From Planctomycetota bacterium (GTDB lineage: Bacteria; Planctomycetota; B15-G4): 64,000 nucleotides of DNA. Position 1 is the stretch's first letter, and each line of letters starts with the position of its first letter. Both the position numbers and the translations under genes were made by a program. Below the pieces are notes generated by a model, which was given only the letters and a program-made list of their open reading frames with translations, did not search any database and was not told where the DNA came from. Below are positions 9,182-18,793 of the stretch, in pieces. The stretch is taken from contig JACKHP010000002.1 of the NCBI GenBank assembly GCA_020638905.1, positions 62,001 through 126,000 on the forward strand. Reading direction: 5' to 3'.

Positions 9182-11590
9182 GTGAAGACCCTCCTGTGCG
9201 CGCTCGCGCTCGCCGCCCTGGCCGGCTGGTCCGTCCTCGCGCTCACGCCCGAGGCGCCCTGGACGCCGTTCTCCGATCCCGAGACGGTGCAGGTCATCTC
9301 GCTCGACAAGGTCAACGTGCTCTCGAACCTCGTCATGGGCGGCGGGATCATCCACGCGCAGCGCGAGCTCGATCTCGTCTTCCGCGAACTCGAAGGGCCC
9401 CGATCCGTGTCGGTCGAGGGACGCGAGGGCCGGCTGCGGCTCTTCTTCGGCGACGACGGTCCGGCGCTCGTGCTGCACGACGAGGCCTGGCAGCTCGAGA
9501 TCGGCGACGAGCGCACGCGCATCCCGGTGCCCGAGCCGGCGCCGTCCGTCGTGACGCTGCGCTGCGCGGACGGCACGCTCTCGGTCCTCGCCGACGGCAA
9601 GGTCGTCCACGAGCAGCCCTGGACGGCGGCCGCGCCGCGCGGCCGCTTCGGCGCCCGCGTGTGGGACAAGACGACCTTCGTCTCGCTGCGCCTCGACGCC
9701 GACGAGGGCACGCGCGTCGTCGCGGTGACCCTCGCCGACGACCGCGTGGAGCGCGCCGCGTGGGCCGCGGGCGCGATGCTGCTGCTCGTCCCGTGGGTCG
9801 TCCTGCTGCGACGCCGCAGCCGGGCCTCGACGGGACGCGCGCTGCTCGCCGGCGCGTCGCTCGTCGTGCTGGCCGCGGGACTCGCGACGTCGGTCGTCCA
9901 GCACGACACCGAGCGCCTGCAGCCGCCGGAGAAGCCGTGCAGCGAAGAGCCCTTCGCGCTCGCGGGTCCGACGCACGTCGACCTCTACCACGCGCTCGAG
10001 CTCCCGGGACGCGTCGACGGCGAGTACACGCTCGAGGCCGACGTGACGCTCGCGCCGGACACGGTGCTCGACGTGCTCGTGCGCGGCGCGCCGGTGGGCA
10101 TGGACCGCGGCATCGTCGTGAGCCTCAGCAGCGACGCGCGCCTGCCCGGCGGCGCCGCCGTGAACCTCTCGACCGACTGGCTCGGCGAGGACGCCGCCGG
10201 CGGACTCGGCCTGCTCGACGCCGGCACCTCGCACGCGCTGCGCGTCGTGTGCTCCGACGCCGACGTCGAGGCGACCCTCGACGGACGTGCCTTCGCGGGC
10301 GTCTCCTCGCCCGACCTGCGCGCCGGACGCACGGCCTTCCACGTGCTGCGGGGCGCGGCCGACGTGCGCGACGTGCGCATCACCCCCGCCGGCCAGCCCC
10401 GGGCGCTCGACGGCCTGCTCCTGCGCTGGACGCTGCTGGCCGGCGGCGGCGCGCTGGCGATCGCGCTGCTGCTCATGCTCGTCGTGCGTCCCGCGGCGCT
10501 GGTCGGCCTCGCGCTCGTGCCGCTCGCGATCTCCGTCTGGACGCCGGCCTTCCCGTGGCTGCTGCCGCTGGGCGTCGTGACGAGCGTGCTGCTGCTCGTG
10601 GCGTGGACGTCCGGGGGCGCGCGACGCGTGCTCGCGTTCGGGCTCGCCGTCGCGCTCGGCGCCCAGGCCGCGTGGGGCACCACGCTCGCCGCGCCCGAGT
10701 ACTCCCCGATCATCCTGAACCGCATGTTCAGCGTCGACTTCCGCGGCGGACCGCTGCCGGGCGACTTCCTCTGGGCGCGCCACCCGCTCGTGCGCCGCTT
10801 CGTCTCGTTCGCGCGCGACCACACCTTCCGCACCGGCGCGGTCGAGATGCCGCGCGACACGAGCAGGAAGCGCATCGTGGCGCTCGGGTCGAGCTCGACC
10901 TTCGGCTACGGCGTGGGCGTCGACCAGACCTGGTCGGCCTACCTGCAGAAGCGGCTCGGCGATTCCGTCGAGGTCATCAACGCGGGCGTGCTCGGCTCGA
11001 ACACGGCGCGTCTGCGCTGGATCGGCGAGTCGCTCGTCGTCCCGCTGCAGCCCGACCTCGTGATCATCGACCAGTCGTTCAACGACCGCGTCATCCAGCC
11101 GCAGTACGCCGAGCGCGACTACCTCGCGGAGTACGTCGACCCCGGCATCGGTGCGCTCGACCAGGCGCTCATGCGCGTGCGGACCTGGTGGCGCGTACGC
11201 GGCTGGAACGGCTACTTCGCCGCGCGCAAGGCGGGCGAGACGCCGAGCGACGACGACCTCGAGAGCTTCGAGCGCGAGCCCGCGCGCAGCCAGTTCGGCG
11301 AGAGCCTGCGCGACATGGTCACGATGTTCCGCGAGGCCGGCGCACAGGTCGTCTTCGTGACCGAGCCGGGACGCGAGCCCGACCCCGTGCTCACGACCTT
11401 CCAGGACACGATGGCCGCGCTGGGCGACGAGCTCGGCGTGCCCGTCGTGCGCCCGCAGGAGGCCATGCTCGCCCTCGGCGAGGGCGGCTTCATCGACGAG
11501 GTCCACCCCAGCGTGGTCGGCCACCGCACGCTGGGAGAGGAGATCCTGCAGGTGCTCGCGCGCGAGGGGCTGGTCGGCGGCGGACACTGA
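9182..11590 (+). CDS. Membrane SGNH/GDSL-family hydrolase
   Basis: An 802-residue protein with an N-terminal signal/anchor (ALALAALAGWSVLAL). A soluble beta-rich region follows, with two LamG-like halves and membrane helices near 200-240, and then a cluster of helices around 415-500. The C-terminal ~240 residues are an SGNH hydrolase: GSSSTFGYG with the nucleophile serine near 570, VINAG, DQSFND (block III Asn) and DEVHPSVVGH (Asp/His near 770-773). Such enzymes remove acyl or acetyl groups from lipids, glycans or peptidoglycan; the substrate here is not predictable. The GTG at 9182, preceded by GGAG, was chosen because the upstream in-frame sequence is low-complexity Arg/Pro/Ser and overlaps the previous gene. 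Confidence 0.85.
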   Translation: MKTLLCALALAALAGWSVLALTPEAPWTPFSDPETVQVISLDKVNVLSNLVMGGGIIHAQRELDLVFRELEGPRSVSVEGREGRLRLFFGDDGPALVLHDEAWQLEIGDERTRIPVPEPAPSVVTLRCADGTLSVLADGKVVHEQPWTAAAPRGRFGARVWDKTTFVSLRLDADEGTRVVAVTLADDRVERAAWAAGAMLLLVPWVVLLRRRSRASTGRALLAGASLVVLAAGLATSVVQHDTERLQPPEKPCSEEPFALAGPTHVDLYHALELPGRVDGEYTLEADVTLAPDTVLDVLVRGAPVGMDRGIVVSLSSDARLPGGAAVNLSTDWLGEDAAGGLGLLDAGTSHALRVVCSDADVEATLDGRAFAGVSSPDLRAGRTAFHVLRGAADVRDVRITPAGQPRALDGLLLRWTLLAGGGALAIALLLMLVVRPAALVGLALVPLAISVWTPAFPWLLPLGVVTSVLLLVAWTSGGARRVLAFGLAVALGAQAAWGTTLAAPEYSPIILNRMFSVDFRGGPLPGDFLWARHPLVRRFVSFARDHTFRTGAVEMPRDTSRKRIVALGSSSTFGYGVGVDQTWSAYLQKRLGDSVEVINAGVLGSNTARLRWIGESLVVPLQPDLVIIDQSFNDRVIQPQYAERDYLAEYVDPGIGALDQALMRVRTWWRVRGWNGYFAARKAGETPSDDDLESFEREPARSQFGESLRDMVTMFREAGAQVVFVTEPGREPDPVLTTFQDTMAALGDELGVPVVRPQEAMLALGEGGFIDEVHPSVVGHRTLGEEILQVLAREGLVGGGH

Positions 11591-11610
11591 GCGCGGGCGG
11601 CCGGGCTCAG
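11587..11610. terminator. Bidirectional hairpin spanning two stop codons
   Basis: CTGAGC and GCTCAG pair across a 12-nt GC-rich loop. The stem contains the stop codons of both convergent genes (11588-11590 on plus, 11607-11609 on minus). It may end transcription in both directions. Confidence 0.35.
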
Positions 11611-13328
11611 CTCGTCGAGACCGGCGTGGAGACCGCGTTGCTGATCTCGAAGCCCCCGAGCAGGTTCGGGTCGTGTCCCACGACCTGCAGCCACAGCGCG
11701 CCGTCGTAGAGTCCGCCGGGGATGCCGGGGATGAACAGCTCACCCGTGGGCGACGCGGTGAATGCGATCGTGAGGCCGAGGTCGATGGCGGGGACGAGCG
11801 TGCCGCCCTTGAACCAGACCGGGTCGTCGTAGGGCGACGCGATCAGCCACGCGGTCTGGTTCGGCGTGAGCTTCGTGACGCGCAGGTCCATGACCTCGCC
11901 GAGGGCGAGGCCGCCGCCCCACATCGCGAGCTTCGCGTCGCCGACCGGCGCCCAGGCGGACACCGCGGCCTCGAGCACGTGCCGCACGAGCAGCGAGCGG
12001 CCCTGGTCGGTCGAGCTGGAGTCGAACCCGGGCTGACCGATGACGAGGTCGAGCCAGCCGTCACCGTCGACGTCGCCGGCGTTCGCGGCGCTCTGACCGA
12101 ACTGCTGGCCGTCGCCGAACGCGGGGATCTTCGTCCACAGCGTCTTGCCGTCGCGGCCCGAGAGGACGTGCACCGAACCCTTGCCGTCGAGCGGCGCTCC
12201 GACGACGACGTCGCAGACGCCGTCGTGGTTCACGTCGCCCGCCGGGCGCACCGACGTCCCGAAGCCGTCGCCCGCGACGCCGCTGTGCGTCCACAGCACC
12301 GAGCCCGCCCCGCCGCGACGCATGAAGACCGAGCTCGCGAACGGTCCGGTGGACGGGGACCCGACGGCGAAGTCGTCGAAGCCGTCGCCGTCCACGTCTC
12401 CCGCCGCGGCGATCGACGCGCCCATGTGCAGCCCGGGAGATCCGACCCAGCCGACGAGCTTCAGCTTCGTCGCGCCGCTGAACACCGCGAGCTTGCCCGA
12501 GTCGGTGCCGTTCGCGTCGGAGAAGGGCGTGCCCACGGCGAAGTCCGGCACGCCGTCGCCGTCGTAGTCGCCGATCGACGCCACCACGGCGCCGAAGCCG
12601 TCACCGGCCGACGACCCGTACAGCAGGTGGATCGCGGCGCCCGTCGCGCCGTCGTAGATGCCGAGGAAGCCCGAGTCGGTCTCGAGCGGGATCGGGAAGT
12701 CGAAGAAGGGCGCGCCGCTCGCGATCTCGGGTCGTCCGTCGCCGTTCAGGTCGCCGATCGCGTCGCACGTCCAGCCGAAGAACTGGTTCGCCGTCGAGCC
12801 GCGCTTCTCCCACAGCAACGCGCCGGTCGCGCCGGAGTGCGCGCGCAGCAGGCCCGACCACTTCAGCGCCGGCTGGGCGGGCGGCGTGCCGAACGGCGTC
12901 GAGGTGATCACGTCGGACACGCCGTCGCCGTCCAGGTCGTCGACGAAGCGCACGTGGGTGCCGAGGCGGTCGCCGGCGGCGGAGCCGACGAGCGTCCACA
13001 GCAGCGACGAGTCGGCGCCCGACCACGCGCGCAGCATGCCGTTGTCCTGTTCGCCGACGTCCGCGGACGGCGAGCCGACGACGATGTCGGGCACGCCGTC
13101 GCCGTCCAGGTCGCGTCCCCCGTCGACCGACCAGCCGGCCAGCGCTCCGGCCGGCGCGCCGAGCTGGCTCGAGAGGATGGACTGCGCCGACGCCACCGAC
13201 GCGCCCACGGCGAACAGCGCTCCCAGCACCGCGCAGCGCACCGCGAACGACGACGACACGCGCGCAGGCGCGGGGGCGGACGAAGGCTCGACCCGCAGCG
13301 CGGACCGGCGGACGGACGAACGGGGCAT
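11607..13328 (-). CDS. Secreted integrin-like FG-GAP protein with PFKGG-type C-terminal module
   Basis: A 573-residue protein with a long signal peptide (cleavage after ASVASA, about residue 48). Six to seven FG-GAP repeats follow, each with D-x-DGDG-x-x-D loops and G-x-x-D-G-x-F/L-G turns, for example RDLDGDGVPDIVVGSP and GDVDGDGFDDFAVGSP. This is the integrin-alpha propeller type rather than the VCBS/WYEN type of its neighbour at 6484. The last ~115 residues (DNA about 11610-11952) carry the shared C-terminal module: PVWFKGGTLVPAI, then ALWLQVVGHDP and GGFEISNAV. Ligand and role are unknown; surface display is likely. Confidence 0.9.
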   Translation of the reverse strand: MPRSSVRRSALRVEPSSAPAPARVSSSFAVRCAVLGALFAVGASVASAQSILSSQLGAPAGALAGWSVDGGRDLDGDGVPDIVVGSPSADVGEQDNGMLRAWSGADSSLLWTLVGSAAGDRLGTHVRFVDDLDGDGVSDVITSTPFGTPPAQPALKWSGLLRAHSGATGALLWEKRGSTANQFFGWTCDAIGDLNGDGRPEIASGAPFFDFPIPLETDSGFLGIYDGATGAAIHLLYGSSAGDGFGAVVASIGDYDGDGVPDFAVGTPFSDANGTDSGKLAVFSGATKLKLVGWVGSPGLHMGASIAAAGDVDGDGFDDFAVGSPSTGPFASSVFMRRGGAGSVLWTHSGVAGDGFGTSVRPAGDVNHDGVCDVVVGAPLDGKGSVHVLSGRDGKTLWTKIPAFGDGQQFGQSAANAGDVDGDGWLDLVIGQPGFDSSSTDQGRSLLVRHVLEAAVSAWAPVGDAKLAMWGGGLALGEVMDLRVTKLTPNQTAWLIASPYDDPVWFKGGTLVPAIDLGLTIAFTASPTGELFIPGIPGGLYDGALWLQVVGHDPNLLGGFEISNAVSTPVSTS

Positions 13329-13371
13329 GGGATTCCTCGTGCCAAGGGTCGGCGCGGGATCGTCCCCGCGT

Positions 13372-13392
13372 CACGCCGTCTCTCACGGCGTG
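13372..13392. other. Perfect hairpin in leader of FG-GAP gene
   Basis: An 8-bp stem (CACGCCGT / ACGGCGTG) with a 5-nt loop lies 44 bp before the ATG at 13328, inside the probable 5' leader. It could be a terminator for the upstream gene (ending at 13519) or a leader structure. I see no further support for either. Confidence 0.3.
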
Positions 13393-13518
13393 GGGGGATG
13401 GATCCGGGCGCGGTCGCGAAGGTCCCGGGGAAACTCGCGGCGAGGTCCGGACCGCGTCACGCAACGACGTGGCGAGCGGATCCCTCCAGGCGCTCGTGCA
13501 CCGCGCCTCCGTCGGCCG

Positions 13519-14796
13519 TCAGTCCTGGACGTCGAACGTCCCGAGGTGCACGACCGCATCCCGCTCGACGCACAGCACGTCGGATCGGCCCTCGCAGTCG
13601 CGCGTCACGTCGGTGTCGACCTCGACGAGCAGGTGCGCGGACGACGTGTGCGCCGTCCCGTTCGAGATGAGCTCGGGCGCGATGTCGGCCGGACAACGGA
13701 TCGACCCGATGCCGAGTCCGAGGAGCGGGCTGCCGCTGGCGCCCGTGCGACACGCGGCCTCGAGTCCGTCGACGACGCGCTGCAACGTGGGACGGTCGAG
13801 ACGCTCGCTCTCGGGTCCGTCCCGATGGACGTCGACGACGCGCCCGCCCGCACTCGTGAGGCGCACGTACGTCCGCTCGCCGCCGCCGGCGAGGCGCCAC
13901 GCGCCGTTCGACGCGCGCGCCTCGAACGACAGGAACCGGATCGACACGAGGCCTTCGGATGACTCGCGCCCGGGACCGTAGACCTCGCAGGAACCACCGG
14001 AGCCATCGGAGCAGAGCGAGCCGACGATGCGCTCGACCGGCGCGAAGTCCGCCTGCGCGACGAGGGCGTCGATGGCCGCGAGGTCGGCGGCGTCGAGATC
14101 GCCGAAGAAGAGCGCCTCTCCGTGCGGCACGGGACGCACGTCCGGCGCGGACGCGGCGAAGCAGGTCCAACCGCAGCGCACCGCACCGGTGGAGACGTCG
14201 CAGCCGTACGTCACGTGGTGCTCGAACGACCCGCAGCCGTCCCCGGCCATCGCCTCGCACCGGGCGAAGGGCGCTTCGGCACAGGCTCCCGCCGACAGCA
14301 CGGCGACCATGGCCGCCGCCGTGCGCAGGGCGTGCCGCGCGGTCGCGTCGTCGGACAGCCGGGACTCGACGACGAGCGAACCGTGGGTGGCCCCACGCAC
14401 GTCGTGGACGTCGACGACTCCGACCCGTGCGTCGCGCCGCAGCTCGAACACGAAGAGCGCGCCGTCGCCGGGTTCGAGCACCGCGAGGTGCTCGTCGACG
14501 AAGGTGAGTCCGGCCAGCGCGCTGACCGTCGGCACGCCGATCGTCACGTCGAGCGGGCTCGCGCGCCCCGCGGCGTGGCGCACCTCACCGGTCCCCACGA
14601 AGACCTCGCTGCCGTCGGCGTCGACCTGCGACGTCGGGAACGCGAGGTGCACGAGCGCGTCGAGCCCGGCGTGTCCGAGCCACAGCTCCGACGCCGGCAG
14701 CGGGACGTCCGCGTCGCCCGCGCAGACCGCGAACACCGCACTCGTCGAGACAGCCCAGAGGGTCGTCCACGTCGTCCCGCGCTGCGCGCCGTGCAT
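13519..14796 (-). CDS. Secreted cysteine-containing protein of unknown function
   Basis: A 425-residue protein from the ATG at 14796, preceded by GGAGGACGAGG. The N-terminus (WAVSTSAVFAVCAG) looks like a signal peptide, perhaps with a lipidation cysteine, although the lipobox is imperfect. The body has no motif I recognise. Cysteine pairs are scattered (CAEAPFARC, CGSFEHHVTYGC, CGWTC, CSDGSGGSC), suggesting disulfides and extracytoplasmic location. A central segment, GALFVFELRRDARVGVVDVH, is beta-rich. It is tandem to the FG-GAP gene downstream, with a 190-bp gap, and divergent from the SDR gene. Confidence 0.75.
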   Translation of the reverse strand: MHGAQRGTTWTTLWAVSTSAVFAVCAGDADVPLPASELWLGHAGLDALVHLAFPTSQVDADGSEVFVGTGEVRHAAGRASPLDVTIGVPTVSALAGLTFVDEHLAVLEPGDGALFVFELRRDARVGVVDVHDVRGATHGSLVVESRLSDDATARHALRTAAAMVAVLSAGACAEAPFARCEAMAGDGCGSFEHHVTYGCDVSTGAVRCGWTCFAASAPDVRPVPHGEALFFGDLDAADLAAIDALVAQADFAPVERIVGSLCSDGSGGSCEVYGPGRESSEGLVSIRFLSFEARASNGAWRLAGGGERTYVRLTSAGGRVVDVHRDGPESERLDRPTLQRVVDGLEAACRTGASGSPLLGLGIGSIRCPADIAPELISNGTAHTSSAHLLVEVDTDVTRDCEGRSDVLCVERDAVVHLGTFDVQD

Positions 14797-14995
14797 CGGT
14801 CCTCGTCCTCCGGGTTCGTCGTCGGTGCCTCGCCGCGCGAGGCGCGTCCCCCCCACCGCGGTCGGACCCCATTGTGCGCCATGCGCGGGCGGACCCGGCC
14901 AGGACCCTCGCCTCCGCCCCGCGCGCCCGGGTTCCGGGCCTTGCGCGCTCCCGCCGCAAACCCGACCATCGGGGCCCGTCTCCGGAGCCCCCGCC

Positions 14996-15757
14996 ATGTC
15001 GTCGTCGGATCGCACCCAGGTCGAGCGGCCCGTGCAGGTCGTGCTCGGGGGCGCGGGCGGCATCGGCTCGGCGCTCTGCCGCGAGCTCGTGGCGCGCGGC
15101 GACCAGGTCGTGATCGCGGGACGCAACCTCGACGCGATGCAGGTGCTGGCCTCCGAGCTGGGCGCCGACCACGCGTACTGCGAGGCCACCGACCCCGACG
15201 CGGTCGAGGCGCTGCTGGCCCAGACGCTGCGCAAGCACGGGCACCTCGACGGGCTCGCGAACTGCGTCGGCTCGATCCTGGTCAAGCCGATCCACACGAC
15301 CTCGCTCGAGGAATGGGAGGACTGCATCCTCACCAACCTCTGGTCGGCCTTCGCCACGGTGCGCGCCGCCGGACGCGTCATGCGCCGCCGCGGCGGCTCG
15401 GTCGTGCTGCTCTCGGCCGCCGCCGCGCGCGTCGGCCTCGCGAACCACGAGGCGATCGCCGCCGCCAAGGCCGGCGTCGAGGGCCTGGCGCTCTCGGCCG
15501 CGGCCACCTACGCCCGCGACCAGCTGCGCTTCAACTGCGTCGCGCCGGGGCTCGTGCGCACGCCGCTCTCCGATCACCTGACGCGCAACCCGATCTCGCT
15601 CGCGGCCTCGGCCAACCTGCATCCGATGGGACGCATCGGCGAGCCCGAAGACGTCTCGTCCGCCATCGCCTGGCTGCTGGCCCCGGGGCGCAGCTGGGTC
15701 ACGGGCCAGGTCATCTCGATCGACGGCGGGCTCAGCCGGGTCCGCAGCAAGAGCTGA
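14996..15757 (+). CDS. Short-chain dehydrogenase-like protein lacking the catalytic tyrosine
   Basis: A 253-residue classical-SDR fold. The dinucleotide-binding turn is GGAGGIG (18-24), NCVG (89-92) replaces the usual NNAG, and the catalytic-serine position is S140 in VVLLSAAAA. In the YxxxK pair the lysine is K158 (AAAKAG), but the tyrosine position, 154, is isoleucine (NHEAIAAAK). Without Tyr the normal proton relay is missing, so the protein may bind NAD(P) without standard alcohol/ketone chemistry or use another residue. It heads a probable operon: the next gene begins 6 bp after its stop. Its link to DNA repair genes is unexplained. Confidence 0.88.
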   Translation: MSSSDRTQVERPVQVVLGGAGGIGSALCRELVARGDQVVIAGRNLDAMQVLASELGADHAYCEATDPDAVEALLAQTLRKHGHLDGLANCVGSILVKPIHTTSLEEWEDCILTNLWSAFATVRAAGRVMRRRGGSVVLLSAAAARVGLANHEAIAAAKAGVEGLALSAAATYARDQLRFNCVAPGLVRTPLSDHLTRNPISLAASANLHPMGRIGEPEDVSSAIAWLLAPGRSWVTGQVISIDGGLSRVRSKS

Positions 15758-15763
15758 CGCGGC

Positions 15764-18700
15764 GTGGGCCGCGCGAAGGGGGGCGCGACGCAGGACGACG
15801 GACACGGCACGCGCGACGGCCGGCGCTCCGCACCGACGCGCGAACGCGTCTTCCTCGGACTCGCCCGCGGCGACGGGCGTCCCCCGCTGCGACGCGCGGC
15901 GCGCTGGCTGGTCGACACGTTCGGCGCCGACATGTGGCCCACGGAACGCCTCCATCCCGAGTGCGCCGCGGTCATCGTGGCGCTGCCCGGCGCCCGCGCG
16001 GGGCGCCTGCTCGAGGCGCACCTGGCCGAGCTCGCGGCGCCCGACCTCGCCCCGCCGCGCATCACCACCGTCGGACACCTGCCGGACGTGCTGCTGCCCG
16101 CGCTGGGCGAGACGGCCAGCGGCTCCGAGCGCGCGGTGGCGTGGGCGCTCGCGCTGCGCGAGGCGGGCGACGACCGGCTGCGTCCGCTGCTGCCGCACCC
16201 GCCCTCGTCCGACGACCTGGCCGGACTGCTCGCGCTGGGCGCGGAGCTGCGCGCGCTGCACGCCGAGCTCGCGTCCGAGGGGCTCGACTTCGGCGCGGTG
16301 CGCGCCGTGGTGCAGCGCATCGCGCGCGCCGAGGACGGGCACGACGGTCCGCGTCCCGACGCCGACGAGGTCGCGCGCTGGACGGCGCTGGCCGACGTCC
16401 AGCGGCGCTACCTCGCGCTGCTCGGGCGTTCGGGACGCATCGACCCGCACGACGCGCGGCGCGCCGCGCTGGCCGACGCCGACGTGCGGCCCGCCGTGAC
16501 CGATGCGCACGTCGTGCTCGTGGGCGCGGTCGAGCTCTCGGGGATGCAACGCCGCGCGCTGCGTCTCGCGCGACACGTCACGGCGCTCGTGCTCTCCGAC
16601 GACGACGCGCGGGACGCGTTCGACGAACTCGGCGCGGCGCGTCCCGAGGCGTGGGCCGACGCGGCGCTGCCGCTCGACACCGCGCGCTGGCACGTCGTGG
16701 GACGTCCCGCCGAGCAGGCCGCGACGGCGCTCGCGCTGGCGCGCGGCGGCGGCGCCAGCGGCGTCGACGTCGAGCACGACGCGCGCCGGGTGACGATCGG
16801 CGTGCCGTGGCGCGACGTCGTCCCGCACCTCGAACGCTGCGCCGCCGACCTCGGCTGGACGGCGCGCGACGCCGCCGGCACGCCGCTGCTGCGCACGCCG
16901 CCCGGTCGCCTGCTCGAGGCGCTCGCCGAGCACCTGCGCCAGCGCCGCTTCGAGACGCTCTCCGCGCTGCTGCGCCATCCGGACGTCCAGCGCGCGCTGC
17001 CGTACGCGAAGCGCGGCGACCCCGCGCACGTGCTCGACGCGTACGCCGCGCAGCACCTGCCGGAGCGCGTCCCCGACACGTGGCGTCTGCCGGACGACAC
17101 GCCGCCCGAGCTGCTCGACGGCGACTCGCGCGAGGCGCGCGACGCCCGCTCGGCGCGCGAGCGCAACGCGCGCCTGGCCCAGCTCGTCGCGTGGCTGCAC
17201 GCGGGACTCGGTCCGCTCGCCGAAGGCGGTCTGCGTGCGCTGCACGAGTGGGCGCGGCCGCTGCTGCGCTGGCTCGTCCACGTCTACGGCGGACGCAGGC
17301 AGCTGCCGCGGCCGGGCGTCCCGCTGCCGCGCGGCGACGGCGCGCGTCCCGACGCCGCCGAGGCGTACGTCACGGCCGGCGCGCTCGACGCCTTGCGCGA
17401 ACTGCTCGAAGAACTCGCGGACGTCCACGAGCGCACCTCGCGCGCGCTGCGCCTCACGGCCGGCGACGCGCTCGCGCTGCTGCTGCGCGCGGCGTCCCCG
17501 ATCGCCGTGGCGCCGCCGCCCCACGACGACGCGCTCGAGCTCCTCGGACCGCTCGAGCTGCTGCTGGACGACGCGCCGCGGCTCGTGATCACGGGCTTCC
17601 ACGAGGGCTCGCTGCCGGCCGTCTCGCGCGCCGACCGGCTGCTGCCCGACGGACTGCGGCGCGCGCTCGGCCTGCCCGACGCGAAGGCGCGCCTGGCGCG
17701 CGAGGCGTGCATCCTCTCGACGCTGCTGCGCTCGCGCGACACGTTCCTCGTCACGGGACGCGTCACCGCGCGCAACGACCCGCTGCTGCCCAGCCGGCTC
17801 GCGTTCCACGGCGAGGACGAGGCCGTCGTCGAACGCGTGCGCCACCTGCTGCGGGCGCGCGCCCTCGTGCCCGCGCCGCATGGCGGATCGGCCGCGCCGC
17901 CGCGCGCGCTCCCGCGCATCCCCGCGCCCACGCCGGTGACGGCGATGTCGATCACGTCGTTCAGGACGTACCTGCGCTCGCCCTACCAGTTCTATCTCGA
18001 ACGCGTGGCGCGCGCGCAGCCGGGCGAGCGCGAGCTCGAGCTCTCGCCGCTCCAGTTCGGGAACCTCGGGCACGAGGTGCTGCAGCTCTTCGGCACGAGC
18101 GACCTGCGCGACAGCGCCGACGCCGACGCGATCGCGGCGCGCCTGCGCGCCATCCTGCACGACCTCGTCGAGCGGCGCTACGGCGACGAGGCCCGCGCGG
18201 CGGTGGCGATCCAGGTCATGCAGCTCGGGCAACGGCTCGACCTCGTGGCGAAGGCCCAGGCGGTCTGGCGCGGCGCGGGCTGGCGCATCGAGCACGTCGA
18301 GTGGGCGCCCGAGGGCGGCTCGGTGCCGTTCGTGGTCGACGGCGAGCCGATCGCGCTGCGCGGACGGGTCGACCGGATCGACGTCCACGAGCGCAGCGGG
18401 CAGCGCGCGATCCTCGACTACAAGACCGGCAACAGCGTGCCCGACCCCGACAAGGCGCACAGGAAGCAGGGCGACTGGATCGACCTGCAGCTCCCGCTCT
18501 ACACCGAGCTCGTGCGTCCGCTCGCGCCGCAGGGCGAACTCGTGCTCGGCTACGTGGCGCTGCCGTCCGAGGCGAAGCACGTGGGCTTCAAGCTCGCCGG
18601 ATGGACGCCCGCCGAACTCGCCGAGGCGCGCGGCGTGGCCGAGCGCGTGGTGCGCGACGTGCGCGCGGGACGCTTCTTCGAGCTGGGCGACTTCCGCGCG

Positions 18701-18793
18701 TTCGACCCGATCGTGTCGGCCATCGCGGGCGAGGGCTTCCTGGGCGACGACGACGAGGGCGCGGGCGACGCGTCCGGCGAGGGCGCGTCGTGA
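15764..18793 (+). CDS. AddB-like protein with PD-(D/E)XK nuclease domain
   Basis: A 1009-residue protein from a GTG at 15764. The C-terminal third is a RecB/AddB-type nuclease: ITSFRTYLRSPYQFYLERV near 735, then AILDYKTGNSVPD with the metal-binding Asp/Lys near 885-887 and WIDLQLPLYTEL (Gln/Tyr motif). The N-terminal region resembles an inactive helicase scaffold (VIVALPGARAGRLLEAHL at the Walker A position has no GKT), as seen in AddB proteins. I saw no four-cysteine iron-sulfur cluster. Its stop overlaps the next gene's start (GTGA), so AddB-like and AddA-like subunits are made together. They should process double-strand breaks for RecA-dependent repair. Confidence 0.82.
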   Translation: MGRAKGGATQDDGHGTRDGRRSAPTRERVFLGLARGDGRPPLRRAARWLVDTFGADMWPTERLHPECAAVIVALPGARAGRLLEAHLAELAAPDLAPPRITTVGHLPDVLLPALGETASGSERAVAWALALREAGDDRLRPLLPHPPSSDDLAGLLALGAELRALHAELASEGLDFGAVRAVVQRIARAEDGHDGPRPDADEVARWTALADVQRRYLALLGRSGRIDPHDARRAALADADVRPAVTDAHVVLVGAVELSGMQRRALRLARHVTALVLSDDDARDAFDELGAARPEAWADAALPLDTARWHVVGRPAEQAATALALARGGGASGVDVEHDARRVTIGVPWRDVVPHLERCAADLGWTARDAAGTPLLRTPPGRLLEALAEHLRQRRFETLSALLRHPDVQRALPYAKRGDPAHVLDAYAAQHLPERVPDTWRLPDDTPPELLDGDSREARDARSARERNARLAQLVAWLHAGLGPLAEGGLRALHEWARPLLRWLVHVYGGRRQLPRPGVPLPRGDGARPDAAEAYVTAGALDALRELLEELADVHERTSRALRLTAGDALALLLRAASPIAVAPPPHDDALELLGPLELLLDDAPRLVITGFHEGSLPAVSRADRLLPDGLRRALGLPDAKARLAREACILSTLLRSRDTFLVTGRVTARNDPLLPSRLAFHGEDEAVVERVRHLLRARALVPAPHGGSAAPPRALPRIPAPTPVTAMSITSFRTYLRSPYQFYLERVARAQPGERELELSPLQFGNLGHEVLQLFGTSDLRDSADADAIAARLRAILHDLVERRYGDEARAAVAIQVMQLGQRLDLVAKAQAVWRGAGWRIEHVEWAPEGGSVPFVVDGEPIALRGRVDRIDVHERSGQRAILDYKTGNSVPDPDKAHRKQGDWIDLQLPLYTELVRPLAPQGELVLGYVALPSEAKHVGFKLAGWTPAELAEARGVAERVVRDVRAGRFFELGDFRAFDPIVSAIAGEGFLGDDDEGAGDASGEGAS

